From the NCBI RefSeq assembly GCF_011745365.1, contig NW_024468911.1, positions 2,474,759 to 2,538,758 on the forward strand: a stretch of 64,000 nucleotides of DNA. The letters are read 5' to 3'. A model generated the notes under the pieces. That model was not told the origin of the DNA, searched no databases, and saw only the letters and a program-made list of their open reading frames with translations. The DNA comes from Cryphonectria parasitica EP155. Lineage: Eukaryota > Ascomycota > Sordariomycetes > Diaporthales > Cryphonectriaceae. How positions within the stretch are numbered: position 1 is the first letter of the stretch; each line of letters opens with the position of its first letter. The position numbers were made by a program, and so were the translations under genes. Below are positions 11,920 to 23,088 of the stretch, piece after piece.

Positions 11920-12143
11920 ATGTGCGTCAAGGATCGCCAGCCCCTCGTCAATGAGTGCTGCTCGACTTGCTGCAAGGCGGCCGACTTTGGTACGTAGCCC
12001 TTGTCTCGCCCTGCTCTGCCTTATCCTGCCCCCTCGATCTTGTGCTCCCCGAGAGCAATAGACTGACTGCCAAAATCGGCTCAGGTACCCATGATTACTG
12101 CTCTGGCAGTTCCTACTACTGTCCTCGCTGCCCGGACTCATAA
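11920..12143 (+). CDS. Spliced 42-residue cysteine-rich peptide
   Basis: Exon 1 is 11920-11989 and exon 2 is 12085-12143. They are separated by a 95-nt intron with a strong GTACGT donor, a CTGAC branch site near 12062 and a CTCAG acceptor. Translation gives MCVKDRQPLVNECCSTCC in its first 18 residues and ends SSYYCPRCPDS. The product has 42 residues, eight of them cysteine (2, 13, 14, 17, 18, 29, 36, 39). No signal peptide is present, so it is probably cytosolic. The CCxxCC and CPxC pairs suggest metal binding or a small disulfide fold; that is inference. The ATG sits in a good context (CAAAAATG) behind a TATA-like element and a CT-rich leader. Neither exon alone is notable, but splicing doubles the cysteine pattern and stops soon after. 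No family was recognised. Confidence 0.5.
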
Positions 12144-15053
12144 CGAAGCAAAAGCAACCCCCTCTGTACAACCACCCAACCACGCCCTCCCCCCCTGGTC
12201 ACAACACCCACGTTCAGCGCCGCACGAATTCCACACTTTTTGGGCCAGCCGCATCCTCACAGCCATGCTCACCTACATACATTAGCCTGCATCTGGTTCC
12301 TGAGCCTCTTGACCGGTCCCGATCTTCCCGGCCATGCTCGCTGCATCTGCGAGTTCGTCGATCTGTGGACAGCCCTTTCTCTATGTGCCCACCTTACCCC
12401 TCCCTTCCATCGTGATGCGGCGACAAGTCGTCACAGTGGAATAGAGGCAAGTGGCTTGGGATTGGGGGGAAGGTGTCGCTCTCTGTGCCCCCCCCCCCCC
12501 CCCCACGGCCCCACCACCGTCGGTACACGAGGATACGTTCTCTCCTCTTCTCTCCAGTCGCCATCTTTTTTGGAATGACTTTTTCCCTTGTAACTTTCCT
12601 TTCCATCAGCTTCTTTTGGAGGCCAGAACCGGCTCACCGCCGCTCTTCGTCTTGTCAACCCGTCCTGGAGGCAGCATTATTTTCACTGCACTATGCCGTC
12701 TCGGGCGCCGGGCTTGCAGTTCTGGACTTACACGGGGCCCCGGCCCCCATGCTACCTACTATGGTCCCATGTACTACTAGCCCGCCGCATGCAGATACGA
12801 CTGCAGACACGGCGGCACCAGGGGGAGCCAGGGGGTGGGTTGCCGCCCCACGAGCGTCTGATTTTTGCTTTACTGCCCAACTGTAGTAGCCGAGGATGCT
12901 TTTTTTTCCTTCTTTTCCCTTTCCCTTCCCTCTCCTTTCATTCTTTTTCATTGGCTTGTACGCTTTGTACAATTACCATCGCTTGGCGCGGAGTTTCTCG
13001 GCCTGGGCGGCTTTTGTGTGCGCATGTTTGTGTGTGTGCATGTACCTAAGTCATGTGGGCACCACAACACGACTGGAGTTTCTATTTCTGATTATCTTTA
13101 TTGAATGGGTATTGGGCGCTGGGAGTCTTGTGTGAGAAGGGTCATGACCACATCGTGGGGGTGGGTCAAGTGTTATCTTCCCCCGCCTCATTCTAACTAT
13201 TTTCTTGTCTTCATTTTCCCCTCTCTTAGCGAAAGCGACGGGACAAACACCATGGTACCTAGACATCACGAATTGACTCAAGATGCTGAGGGAACCAGGA
13301 AAAGGTGCAGTAGTCAAAGGAGGGGGAACGGTCGCTCGGGCAGAATCCGAGCTGGGAGGATTGGAATGTACTGTACACACGAAAGGAACTTGAGCATACA
13401 TCAGGAAGAGATCATCATGACAACGGTCTTTAGCAAATCTGATATGTCTCTTTGACTGTTTGAATGCTCGTGCGGGAAAGAGTGTGATAGTATGTGTAAT
13501 AGTAGCTGGTCTGTGAGCTTGTCTAACAAAATCCACTGTCCAAACATGTCACGGGAACGGCCCTCTGCAGGCTGCATGGCCAAGCACCAGCACGACGAGG
13601 GATGCGCCTCACGTCCACAATTCATCTCATGCAGTCAACGATCCAACGAGGCGCTGACCATTTCCAGTCTGGCATAGTAGCGACTTGTTGTCCCTCCCAC
13701 CCCTGCTCGCCCTCACTGCTACCGTACCTACGAACGCCGAAATCATGCATAAGCCACCCATCCCTCCACCCACCCCTCCTCAGGAAACACAACCCCCCTT
13801 GGGAATCACCCCCACACTTACTGTATACAACGCTGAGGCTTAGCATACACAGCTGTGCTGTTTTTTGTTTTCTATTCGTCTCTCTTTTTTTTGTTCTCAT
13901 GTCACGTCCATCCAAGAGTATTCCTACTTTGGTACTACGAGTACGGTACCAGCAAGATTTCTGCTCGCTGGTCTCCTTTGAGGTAGCACAGAGTCCGTCG
14001 GACATTGTACCGTAGTACACATATCCCAATTGATCAACAAGCTTTTTCGAGGTCTCAAGCCCCCCCAAGTGCAAGGGACATTGTCTGGACGCAGGCCATC
14101 AAGGTACCTCCTACAACATTGGGTCACCAGATGAGTGCAGTACAGCATCTCGCATCAATTGGGTCTGGGACACTTGCTTGTACTTTGGTACCTTTGATCG
14201 ACTTTCAGTTCTGTTCTACTCTGTTGAAACTCTCTAGCGGGGGAACCATTGACTTGTGATAGCATGTTACCATAAGGAGGGGGGGTTAAGTCAAACTACT
14301 TGTTCAACGCTAGCAACACAGTACAGTATACAAAGCCTCCCCCACCAAAGATGAATTGTTGTAAGAAGCAAGGGAAAAAAAGAGAGAACTATTCAATATA
14401 TTCCCCAGTGGGGAAGCAGCACTGTAGATCATGGAGAGGAAGGAAAGAAAAGGGCTCCTCTCAGATGCATCATCTACCATAGTAATAGTACTATGGTAAG
14501 GTGGGAGGGAAAGGGAGGGGCTATTATGTCCGATCCATGCGGGTGGAGGGCGACCCAGGGTCCTGGGAAACAAACCATTCCTCATCGGGCGACGACGGCA
14601 GCAACGTGTCGAACCTGTGTGTGTGCATGCGTGCCCAGGGGGGGGGGAGTACTTCTGGAGCTCTTGGGGCGGGTCCGCCCCAGAAGCCTTGCATGAATGA
14701 ATGGAGGGTCACAAGGACGGGCAGTCTGCATCCTTCCGTCATCTATGCAATCTCGAGCGCCCAGACGCGAACTGCACAAATTCGGTTCAGCAATTGGAAG
14801 GGTTTCTACTCCTACGATATTGGCAGACCCAAACGGAACTTTCCGCCCTTCTTTCTCTTGTGTTTGTCCTCTCCCAAAAGCCAACAGGGACAAGGAGGAG
14901 ATTTAGAAGAGGAGGGGGCTTGGCCAGCAAGGGGTGGTAGGGGGAAGCACTCCGGGGGGGGTCGCGTGCGGCCTCTTATTCTTCCTCTTCCCCCTGGAGG
15001 GTTTATGTGTCCCCTGGAGAGAAAGGGAGAGAGGCCGAGGCACGGTTGCGAGC
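12144..15053. other. Non-coding region after the cysteine-rich peptide gene
   Basis: No supported gene. The first part is probably the 3' untranslated tail of the peptide gene. It contains a 17-C run at 12488-12504, pyrimidine-rich tracts at 12890-12950, and a perfect inverted repeat at 14475-14498. Open frames up to 150 and 186 codons occur, but their translations are compositionally biased and unlike known proteins. Confidence 0.5.
14475..14498. repeat. Perfect 10-bp inverted repeat with 4-nt loop
   Basis: The left arm TACCATAGTA (14475-14484) and right arm TACTATGGTA (14489-14498) are exact reverse complements around ATAG. Related single arms recur in nearby non-coding DNA, so it may be a binding site or remnant rather than a terminator. 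Confidence 0.8.
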
Positions 15054-15452
15054 ATGGGTAATCAGATCTCTACGCTTGACGAGTTGTACGATGAAGTATT
15101 GAACCGTGATCAAGTGCCACAGTAAGCTGACGGCATGGCCAGGCGTACCTTTTTGATTAGTGTTGAAGGGAGAGGAAAACGAGATAGCCCAGGCTGGGGA
15201 GACCACCTGACCGCCATCATGCTGTGGGTGTCCGTCTGCAGTCATCGTCAAGATGTGAGAACACGGCTATTCTTGCCCTACCTCCCTCCGTCCACCACGC
15301 CACCGCCCACTTTACTGTGGCTCCCCGACTACTTGATCCAGACACTTCTCCACGTGGTATACGCATTGAATTTCAAAGCAAAGGTGAGTGCTGGGCACAT
15401 AGTTCGAAGATATACTACACTGCAGACAGGTAGGTTCCGTTCTGGGGACTGA
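15054..15452 (+). CDS. Low-confidence spliced small protein with N-myristoylation-like start
   Basis: A possible gene: exon 1 at 15054-15121 encodes MGNQISTLDELYDEVLNRDQ, and a GTAAGC donor follows. A CTGAC branch site and CTGCAG acceptor allow exon 2 at 15242-15452, giving 92 residues. Residues 1-6 (MGNQIS) fit the N-myristoylation pattern, with Gly2 and Ser6. The second exon contains a proline-rich segment and a hydrophobic stretch (LLWLPDYLIQTLLHVVYAL). If unspliced, the frame ends after 23 residues. No family resemblance was recognised, and the composition of exon 2 may be chance. It is tail-to-tail with EXO70, whose stop codon is about 125 nt beyond. Confidence 0.22.
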
Positions 15453-15577
15453 TGATAAAATGATGCACAGCTAATGGTCCAAAGGACAGAGGGTATCTCG
15501 TAAAAGGGGAAAAAAAAGAAGAAAAAGAAAAAAGGGGGAAGACGGGGGACTAGTGTGCGCCATGCTGCCGGGACAAG

Positions 15578-17562
15578 CTAGTATAGTGAATGGAAGACAC
15601 CGGACATGGTCGACTTGTCGTACTTGACATACTTGCCCTTGCCCTTGTCGACCTCATGATACCTGTCAAAAAACCGGTTATACAGCGGTTCGACCGTCTG
15701 CTGCACGTCCCGCGCAAACATGCGCCGCACCTCAGGTTCCATATTGAACGACTTGTGGCTCCTGACCATCTCGTCGAAGCTGGCGTTGAAGGCCACAAAC
15801 TTGCCCTTGATGTTGTCGCGGTCCTTGGATGATAGGGCCTTCATGATGGACGCCGAGTCGACAGCGCCTTGGCCCGAGGTTGGCCGCTGCGCCCTCGACG
15901 TGTGGATTGTGTCGAGCAGGTGCACCGATACATCCTTGCACATGTCCAGGTACAAGCCCTTGGACTTCTTGCGCCAGGTGTCGATGACAAATGGCATCTT
16001 CTGCTCCAGTAGTGGCCAGAGGTCGGATTCGCGAACCATTCGGTCAATGATGGTAATGTTGTTGGCCATGAAGACGCCGACCACTGGTTTCTTGCCAAAC
16101 AGCATCCTTGCCTTGGCGTCCAGCGAGGAGAAGAGCGTCTCGATCGTGTCGATACAGTAATTTCCGAATATCTGTTGACCGTCTGCAGTCACGTCGAACG
16201 AGGAAAGATTCGGCGTATTGTCCACTCCGCCCCTGGCCGCTGTCGCAGACTTCCAGCCACCGTCGCCCAGAGATATCATGATGTTCGACACGGGACGTAT
16301 GAAGGCAACCATGCCTTGAAGTGACCGTATAGACTCGGAAACGATCGGAATTGGGGCGCCGTCCGCAGGTAAGGCCTGCAGACCGTTGACCCTCTGTTTC
16401 ATAAGCTCCAGCAGCTCAGACAGAGATGACTTTGCGGTCTCCTTGATAGGTTTGAGCGCCGACGTGAGCGGCATCTTCAGCTCTCCAGTTGCCTGCTCCA
16501 GGTTGTTGGAGACGGTTGAGACAGCCTCCACTATTTCATACGCGAGGAAACAGTCCACGGCCAAGTGCTGTTTAATGTGCATGTTCAGTTCCCGTAACGT
16601 CCTGGCCAGTTCCGCGATGGAGCCTTGACTGGTCGACAAAAAGACTGGACCCCAGTCCTCGCGCGAGAAGACTCGGCAGATACTCTCATACTCGGCGCGC
16701 AAGAGGCCCTCGATCGCCTGGGCATACATGGCAATGCCGCTCATTGGTCCAGCCCGATAGATATCCGTCGGATTTTTCTTCTTCACAGTGGTGATACTAG
16801 CAGATGCCAGGTTCGCTAATGTGAATTGGATGTAAGGCCCTCGGACTTCGGCGTAGATCTTGGCTGCTGGTGACTCCTCGCTGACACCGCTTTCTCGGTG
16901 TGTCCTGGCGATGTAGTCGTTCAGCACGCCCAGCTTGGAGTTCTTATCTTCGGAGAGGACAGGGAAAGGCTCGTTCTTGGTGATGTAGCGGAGCGGCTCG
17001 ATGGACCGCGGCGTGTCGCTTCGCAGGAGCTTGTCAAAGTAAGCCTCGAGTTGCGTATTCCCGGACTTGATCAGCCTCTGCAGATCTGCTACCGCGTCCT
17101 GTGTGGTTCGCAGGCTCGATGTCTTGGAGGCGTTCAAGGTCTTGTACAGCCGCTTCAGCGCGTTGATATACTGTGTCAGCCCGGCCTTCTCCGGGCCCAT
17201 GCGGATGATCTTCTCGTCATCGTTCTTGCTGTCGGCCTGTTGGGAGATCCTCTCGAGTTCGGCACGCGTGGACCTGATGTCTGTAGGGAGAGAGGTTGTC
17301 AGCCGGAACGGGGAAGTCCAAGTTGCCGATCGTCTCGTCTTGTGCCGAATCACGCACTCTGGATCAGTTCCTGCAGCTTCTTGGTCTCCGTTCCCAGCGA
17401 CTGCACAGCGCCATCGAGGGTGTTTCCGTTGTTCACCACCTTGACCAGGGCTGCCTCGATCTTTTTGGTCATCTGCGCCCTTGTCTCTAGATGAGACCTG
17501 ATCACGTCGACTTCGGCCTCCTCCTCAGCAGCCTGCCGGCTGAGATTGCTGCGTACAGCCAT
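15578..17562 (-). CDS. EXO70: Exocyst complex subunit EXO70
   Basis: Exons on the minus strand are 17358-17562 and 15578-17280, joined by a 77-nt intron (GTGCGT donor, CTGAC branch, CTACAG acceptor), giving 635 residues. This is close to the usual length of fungal EXO70. The N-terminal 70 or so residues form a heptad-rich helix (LSRQAAEEEAEVDVIRSHLE) expected to pack with other exocyst rods. The body is all-helical, and the C-terminal part (from about residue 450) carries the basic PI(4,5)P2-binding domain, with FNASFDEMVRSHKSFNM and a final YHEVDKGKGKYVKYDKS. EXO70 marks sites of polarised secretion at hyphal tips, binding Rho GTPases and membrane lipids to tether secretory vesicles. No truncation or frameshift was seen. 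The start at 17562 is the first ATG of the open frame. Confidence 0.95.
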
Positions 17563-18750
17563 GACGAGAGCTGTGCGGCCGAAGCTCGAGGAACGTTAAC
17601 AAAAACTCTGAGAAGGACGGCGAGGCCGTGTGGATGCGAGGCGAGGACAGGGGCCAGTGGACGACAGGAAGGTAGCAATGGACCATGTGAAAATGTGCAA
17701 TGTTGGATAGAAAGGGGGGAGGAGAGCTGCTAGGCGGATCTACACCACTACGACAAACTAGAGTGCCGGACAAGATCCCAGGGAGGAGAGAGGTGGGACG
17801 CAAGCACATTGCGGTGGGTGGACGAAGCGTTCCGGGGGTTACGGGTCCAGGAGGTGCAGCACCGTCAAGGGTCTGACGTAAGCCTACTTTTCCCCCTAAG
17901 AGCCTCAATCTCGACGTGCATGCTTCGGGGCTAGTCCTCCCTTCTCTTTGTGGAAAGAAAAGTAATTTTGGTAAGTTTGAATCGATTCGATTATCTGTTC
18001 CAATGTAACATCACCCCTTCCTTTTATTTCCCTCCTCTCTACCCTTTTCTACACCCTTAACTTTTTATAGGAAGACAATCAGAAAGAAAAGGAAAGAAAG
18101 AAAAGCAAGAGACAAAAAAAGAGAAGAAGAAGATGCGGGCAATCTCCTTCAGCCAAAACGACCACCCGACTGTAGACAAAAAGTTATGTCCTGCTCGATA
18201 TAAGTTAGGGAGAAAAAGAACAACAGAAGCTAGGAATGTTTTCTATCCAAAGTTGGCCATGCTAAATTTGTGTGATAAGTAAAGGAGACATCGCGAGCGA
18301 CTGCGCGGTCCATCTATGGTAATTATCACACAGTCTAGCTTTCCCTCCTTACGTTTTGTTGACCCTAAATGTGGTATAACAAGGCAGCAAAAGCGGACAG
18401 ATCAGGCCGTCTTTCGGCGCCATATAGTTTAAGGATGGACATGGCTCTCCTTGGTGGGCTCGTCATCCCGAAAACTGCTGTATCTTTTGGCCTCTGGGCA
18501 CGCTACGTAGATACTTGGACTTTGTGTGTGTGTGTGTGTGCGTGTTTACCTCTCTTCATGCTACCTAAACAAGTCTGTAATCAAGTATCCAAGTAATTAC
18601 TCTCCCTCTCCCTTGGCCACCAACCCCAACCACGGCAGGAGCTCTGGAGTTCGCAACTGCTTCCTGCAGCAATCGCACTATCCTGGTACCCAGTTTGACG
18701 TCACTACTTTTGCTATTGCGCTGGAACACACACCTAATTTATACCTTCTT
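17563..18750. other. Intergenic region upstream of EXO70
   Basis: No gene seen. It should hold the EXO70 promoter (near 17563-18000) and the 3' tail of the aminotransferase. Purine-rich AAAG tracts at 18070-18130 read as CT-rich on the minus strand. A TG run occupies 18523-18540. Confidence 0.6.
18523..18540. repeat. TG dinucleotide run
   Basis: Nine TG units in the intergenic DNA between the aminotransferase and EXO70. Confidence 0.9.
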
Positions 18751-20399
18751 TCAGCCCGAGTGTCCACTGGAGACCGACCGAGCTGCAAAGAAGTCCTCGA
18801 CCAAGCTCTTGAACGTCTGGACAAGGTCCTCGACCTCAACAGCAGTCACGGTATACGGAGGTGCGAGAATGATGTGGTCTCCGGAGAGCCCGTCGGCAGT
18901 ACCACTGCCCGGGTATACCACGATTGAGTAGGGCGCCGTCAACCCGAGATTGTTGAGGTTCGCTGCCACTCGCTCGCTTGCAGAGAAAGGTGCCTTTGTC
19001 AGTTTGTCCTCGACGAATTCGACAGCCCAGAACAAGCCGCGGCCCCTGATATTGCCTACATTGGGGTGGCCGCCAATGCTCTCGTTCAGCCTCCTCTCGA
19101 GAAGTTGCCCCATGGTACGAACATTCATGATGAGGTTATCCTCTTGGATGATCTTCTGGACAGCCACTGCCGCGGCGCAGCCAACAGCGTGTGCCTGGTA
19201 CGTGTGACCATGCATGAAAGCCCTACAACAACGAGGTTAATAGGCAACATTAGAGAGACATGGCATGGACAACCTACGCAGTGCCTTTCTGGAGTGTCTC
19301 CACGATGTCCTTGTGGATGAGAACTGCAGCCACGGGCTGATATCCTCCACCTAGCCCCTTTCCGAGAGTCTGAATATCAGGGATGATTCCTTCCTGCTGC
19401 CAGGCATGGTAGCTCCCGGTACGACCCATTCCGGACATGACCTCATCCAAAATTAGAAGAGCACCATACTTGCGGCAAACCGCCTGTACGGCTCTGAAGT
19501 AGCCGGGGACGGCTGGCACGCACCCCAGAGCAGCACCAACGACTGGTTCGGCGACGAAGGCGCAGACTGTCTTGGGGTCGACCCTTTGAAATTCACTGTC
19601 GAGCTCAGCAGCCAGCCTCTGGACGTACTGCTCGTCGGTCTCATTCTTGACCTTGCCTCGATACGAGAAGCACGGCGAGACCTTCGAGATATTGTTCATG
19701 AGTATGGGCTCAAACTTAGCCCGTCGAGCCACATGCCCACCCATGGCGAGGGACCCGAGCGTCGTTCCATGATAAGACTGCTCTCGAGCGATGAAGCGGA
19801 CCCTCTGGGGCTCAGGCATCTCCTTCTCGAGGTAGTACTGACGAGCCAGTTTCATCGCCGCCTCCATAGCCTCAGATCCTGCTGCATGTCAACATTGGTC
19901 TCGCCAATGACATTGAGAATTTCGACGAACCAGACTGGACAAAGTACACTCGTGTCATGTTTCCATCGGTACTGTCGACCAGAATCCTTGCAGCCTCCTC
20001 CACGATAGGCGTCTTGAAGAAGGCTGATGCGCAATAGCTCACCTTGCTGATCTGGTCTACCATGGCCTGGTTGACCTTGTCGTTTCCATGCTGTACATCC
20101 AATTTAACCTCATATGTCCAAACCGGGACGTGTTAAGGGATGCTTGACATGACAAGAAGGAAAGAGGACGAGCTCACACCCACACATGCAACAGCCGCAC
20201 CGCCCGAGGCATCGAAAATCCTTCGACCATCGTTCAGGACGAGATAGTGGCCTTCACCTTTGGATAACTCGAGAAAATTATGGCGAAGGTCACGGTGAAG
20301 GACAGCAGACTTTTGGATGGCGTCTGCATGCTGCGCGCCGTCAGCTTTCTCGGTGCGGTTGACACCCTTAACGCCATCGGTCTCCTGGAAGATGGCCAT
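18751..20399 (-). CDS. Class III PLP-dependent aminotransferase, four exons
   Basis: Minus-strand exons 20178-20399, 19931-20090, 19278-19878 and 18751-19222 give 484 residues. Class III (omega-aminotransferase) landmarks are in order: FDASGGAAVACVGHGN near 62-77, SGSEAMEAA at 127-135 (phosphate-binding), SYHGTT at 162-167, the LDEV aspartate D272 that pairs with the pyridine nitrogen, and K301 in LGKGLGGGY as the PLP Schiff-base lysine. The MHGHTYQAHAVGCAA segment after the last intron completes the site. Such enzymes move an amino group from an omega-amino acid, diamine or amine to a keto acid. The closest fungal relatives are uncharacterised or annotated as adenosylmethionine-8-amino-7-oxononanoate or omega-amino acid aminotransferases. 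The substrate is unknown, and no metabolic partner gene sits beside it. All introns are 52 to 87 nt and phase-consistent. Confidence 0.92.
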
Positions 20400-20516
20400 G
20401 GCTGTTCTTGCTCTCTGGAATTGTTATGCAGGAAATGGTCAGAAAGGCTGAGAAGTGAAATGTCCTGGGCAAAGAAGCCAGAAGGACCGCGAGACCTCAT
20501 CATCATCTTGTGTGCC

Positions 20517-20523
20517 TTATATA
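20517..20523 (-). promoter_or_regulatory. TATA box candidate of the aminotransferase gene
   Basis: TATATAA on the minus strand, about 120 nt before the ATG at 20399, which is a normal distance for a fungal core promoter. Confidence 0.4.
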
Positions 20524-21326
20524 CCGCCATATACACACTCACTCTCTCCCTCATGCGGGCGCGCCCTTGGTTGGGCTAATTAGGAACCTCGCATTGGCCT
20601 GGCCATCAGGAGACCCCGGAGTCGGAATGACGCATCCAGACCCTTTGGCTACTGGATAGGAACGAAGTCAAGGTCACAGCGCCATGGGACGTACTGGCCG
20701 CCCAACGTGCGGATAATAGTTGCATCCGAGACCGGCACATGTGCTTTGATTTGTTCTCAGTAGTACATCCCCCTGAGAGCTAACAGACATCGTCAGTGAA
20801 GCCTTGAAGCACAAACCAAGGTCCGGACGGCCTATTGTTGAGTTCACCTCAACGGCGAATTCGAGAATGAACGGGCAACAACCCTCATATCGGCAGATAC
20901 GGTTCGGGGGGTTTCGAGGTGGGCCGCAGCGGCGACTTGAACATCTCTAGCGTTTGAGACCCATTACAAGGTCCAGGGGATGCCATTGGCGTTGTTGGGG
21001 CGTGCGGCTGCTGTTCTTTGATGGTAGCTCCGCGCCCTTGTCGGCAGGGTCGATCTCTCGGCTTCCCGATTTCGGGGCTAACAACTTCAAAAAAGTATGC
21101 CTCTCGCCGAGCATGCATCAATTGATACCTCCAGCATGGGTCGTCCACGGATCCCGCGTGCTAATCGAGATGGCGGTCTGCACGACCGGCTATCTTTCCA
21201 CTTGTGATCTAGTCGGAACAGCATTTCCCATTAAGACTCCCGAGCATCCCGTCGAAACGGCCACGACCAATAGAAGGGTTTTCCAGAACCATATCACACA
21301 GTCACGAAAGTACACGGAACGCTGAG

Positions 21327-21358
21327 ACGATTACAGAGCCTGACGATTACAGAGCCTG
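21327..21358. repeat. Two-copy 16-bp tandem duplication
   Basis: ACGATTACAGAGCCTG occurs twice head to tail with no mismatch. Confidence 0.9.
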
Positions 21359-21510
21359 CCTGGCCAGCAGGATAGGCTGGACGGCGGGTCGCCGACTTTA
21401 TCATCCTGGAATTTTGTTCTGGTCTGGGATCGTGATCCCTTGCTGGCCTGTGAGGTGGAAGAATGCGCTATCCATCCTCTGATAGCTTATTCTTTGCTCC
21501 TTTGGGCTCC

Positions 21511-21534
21511 ACAGGACACATCACAGGACACATC
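21511..21534. repeat. Two-copy 12-bp tandem duplication
   Basis: ACAGGACACATC occurs twice head to tail, followed by a third, degenerate copy (ATAGGACAT). Confidence 0.9.
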
Positions 21535-21822
21535 ATAGGACATTGCTGTGACCTGTCTGTCGCGGCTCCTTCCTGGGTGTGATTTGCCAGACGACTGACC
21601 AGCATGTGATCTCGGGGTAGCAGGATGCTCACAGTGAGCGCTGTGCCCTCCGCCAGCTGCCGGCCGTGCCATATCCCGATGCAGGCTGGCCATGCGAGGA
21701 AGGCGGTCCACTGCAGGCGGTGCGAACCATTTGGTGATCTGGATAGGAGATGGGACCGGATCAGCCCACCCAACCCTTCCATGATCCATCAGACCTGGAA
21801 CCATGGCATGCCGTTGATTCGT

Positions 21823-21848
21823 CGGTCAGGGTAATCGGTCAGGGTAAG
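21823..21848. repeat. Two-copy 13-bp tandem duplication
   Basis: CGGTCAGGGTAAT is followed directly by CGGTCAGGGTAAG, a single mismatch in 13 bp. Confidence 0.9.
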
Positions 21849-23088
21849 GCAACCAATTCGTCACTGTGCCCTGACCTGCATAACCAAGGGTGTATGTATG
21901 TATCCTGAGGACGAGTACGAGGCGACCTCGAAACAGGGTCAGATCAGCGATGGCAGCAGCCATTAGAGCTGTGCGGAATTCGGACTGCTGTCCAGCACAC
22001 CCTCATGCTGGGAGAAAGAGGTAGGTGGGACAAGATAATTGCGCAAAGAGGGGAAGAATATTGGCTTTGATGGTGCCACCAGTCACCGGCTGCTCCAAAC
22101 AGACGAATCGTCTGCAACCTGAGAGAGGTTTCTGGCCATCTGTTCGCCGCCTCAAGACTGCTCAGTCTCGAGACATTCATGCCTAGGTAGCCTTATCAAC
22201 TTGCATTTCGAGACGTATGGAACAGTCGCTGTCGCAAGACTCAGCTCGTGGATAGAGGTAGGGGATGCAAGAGTGAGCAAGAGATGGAAAATAACACTCC
22301 CTAGCAAGAAATTTGCATGGCGCGATCCACCATGATCGGCGTCCGGGTGAGCGACACTGACCAGGTTGTCTGTAGGAAGAGGGGCAGCGAGAAGGGAGGG
22401 GAATGCACCTTCGTATTGATTGGGATCGAGTTGCATTATGGGAGAAGACAAAACAGTAGAAGGGAGGGGAACCATGGAGACAACACGCCATAGCGAACAA
22501 CGGTAGAGGCATATCTACCAACCCCCACCCGTCTCTCCTGACAAGTTGTCTATCTGATTGTTTCAAGTTGTCTCAGTCGATAGTGACAGGTTTTTACTGT
22601 GCCCCAAAATTCATGTACTTGGTAGTCGACGAAATTAAATACTGCCCGCCTGACCTCCGGAATTGTCTTTGATTATCGGATCCGAATTTCGTAGCCGGAG
22701 CGGCTGACGCCGTCACTTCAGCAGGGGATATGAGACTAAAAAGGGGTGGGGCTTCCGGGAGCAGTCTGGGCCAATGAAGGCACGTCTGAGGTATTCGCTA
22801 GCCTTTTGTTTACTTCACGCCAGAACTGGGAAAGCACGTAGCCAGCCGCCTTCTCGCTGCACACCTCAGTCAGCATTGCAACCAACCCCACACCAAGCAC
22901 CGCGGTTCTGATTCTGCGTTCTACAACTATTTTGCCCCCCCCTCGAATCGGCTATCATCAGCGCCCAGACATGCTTTTTATACCTTGACGAACGCGTTGT
23001 TCGAATTGATATCTCTTCTTCCCCGCGACGCGACACCCTGCCTTCTCTTGTCACGTCTATCTTCATCCCGACCTCGCGCGAACTGGTC

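Larger units (their letters stand above)
20400..23088. other. Divergent intergenic region, aminotransferase and INCENP promoters
   Basis: No supported gene in 2.7 kb between two divergently transcribed genes. A TATA-like element lies near 20517-20523. Three separate two-copy tandem duplications of 12 to 16 bp fall between 21327 and 21848. Open frames are short and unrelated to known families. Confidence 0.6.

Noticed and set aside
13622..14074. A 150-codon minus-strand frame
   Set aside because: The translation shows no recognisable motif, and no promoter or splice structure supports it.
14501..15061. A 186-codon plus-strand open frame
   Set aside because: Its translation is Gly/Arg/Pro-biased from GC-rich low-complexity DNA, has no family resemblance, and overlaps several equally open frames.
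21511..21545. Short direct repeats that could suggest a CRISPR-like array
   Set aside because: Only two copies of 12 bp without spacers, in a eukaryotic genome.
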